DNA of 6,851 nucleotides. Origin: Candidatus Segatella violae. GTDB taxonomy: Bacteria > Bacteroidota > Bacteroidia > Bacteroidales > Bacteroidaceae. The stretch covers positions 1-6,851 of the forward strand of contig DJSH01000038.1 in the NCBI GenBank assembly GCA_002440225.1. The letters run 5' to 3'. This document shows, piece after piece, positions 6,749-6,851 of this stretch. The notes under the pieces were generated by a model that did no database searches, was not told the origin of the DNA, and saw only the letters and a program-made list of their open reading frames with translations. The translations under genes and the position numbers were made by a program. Positions within the stretch are counted from its first letter, which is position 1, and the number at the start of each line of letters is the position of its first letter.

Positions 6749-6795
6749 AGCCTGTTTACTTTCTGTAAAGGAGTAGACAGGCTTTTATTTTTCTC
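6749..6795 (+). terminator. Rho-independent terminator after the dsbD-type gene
   Basis: AGCCTGTTTACTTT (6749-6762) pairs with GGGAGT-like AGGAGTAGACAGGCT sequence at 6770-6783: 14 base pairs including three G-U, of which the outer seven (AGCCTGT/ACAGGCT) are perfect, around a seven-base loop. A T-rich tail (TTTATTTTTCT) follows directly. It lies 22 bp after the TAA of the reductase gene. The remaining bases to 6851 are AT-rich and show no gene. Confidence 0.88.
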
Positions 6796-6851
6796 AAATA
6801 TCTATTTCTAGAAGTATTCTGAATTTTTCTCATCCTAAAATCCGCAACAAT

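Noticed and set aside
1..6851. CRISPR arrays, tRNA or rRNA genes, insertion sequences, integrase or attachment sites
   Set aside because: No regularly spaced repeats, tRNA-like cloverleaf, transposase or terminal inverted repeats were seen, including around the deletion junction at about 3770.

Overview
The window looks like chromosomal DNA from a member of the Bacteroidota, most likely a Prevotella/Segatella-type gut or oral bacterium. This rests on two perfect TAnnTTTG promoter -7 elements, A-rich leaders without Shine-Dalgarno sequences, and the style of the proteins (a fused DsbD with a C-terminal thioredoxin domain, and a His-rich small protein heading a CzcCBA-type operon). The assignment comes from sequence features only.

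Layout. Two transcription units diverge from a 162-bp AT-rich intergenic region (4474-4635). Leftward (minus strand), in order of transcription: a small His/Cys-rich membrane-anchored protein (4473-4057), a membrane fusion protein of the CzcB/CusB type (from 4006), an inner-membrane heavy-metal RND pump of the CzcA/CusA type (to 1348), and a TolC/CzcC-type outer-membrane factor (1351-65). The last two overlap by an ATGA. Rightward: one intact DsbD-type transmembrane thiol reductase (4636-6726), closed by a strong intrinsic terminator (6749-6795).

The notable point is that the middle of the efflux operon is broken at three places within about 1.2 kb. (1) A run of seven T (3991-3997) puts the natural ATG of the fusion protein out of frame. 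(2) About 75 codons into the fusion protein the sequence jumps into the pump gene near its codon 240, so most of the fusion protein and the pump N-terminus (roughly 1.6 kb) are absent. (3) A one-base shift near 2859-2861 splits the remaining pump. The flanking genes (outer-membrane factor, small His-rich protein, DsbD) are intact. As written, the locus cannot make a working tripartite pump. Either the operon is decaying or the assembly is collapsed or erroneous here; the sequence alone cannot decide.

How the genes would work together when intact: the tripartite pump would export heavy-metal cations from the periplasm/inner membrane to the outside. Its transmembrane-helix-4 Asp/Asp/Glu pattern is of the CzcA (divalent cation) type, and the CusA methionine cluster is not conserved. 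The small His-rich protein may bind the metal in the periplasm. DsbD would send electrons to periplasmic thiols, which metals attack. That functional link is inference from the divergent arrangement. I see no exciting undescribed system beyond the broken locus, the little-known His-rich protein and a repeat pair at the dsbD promoter.
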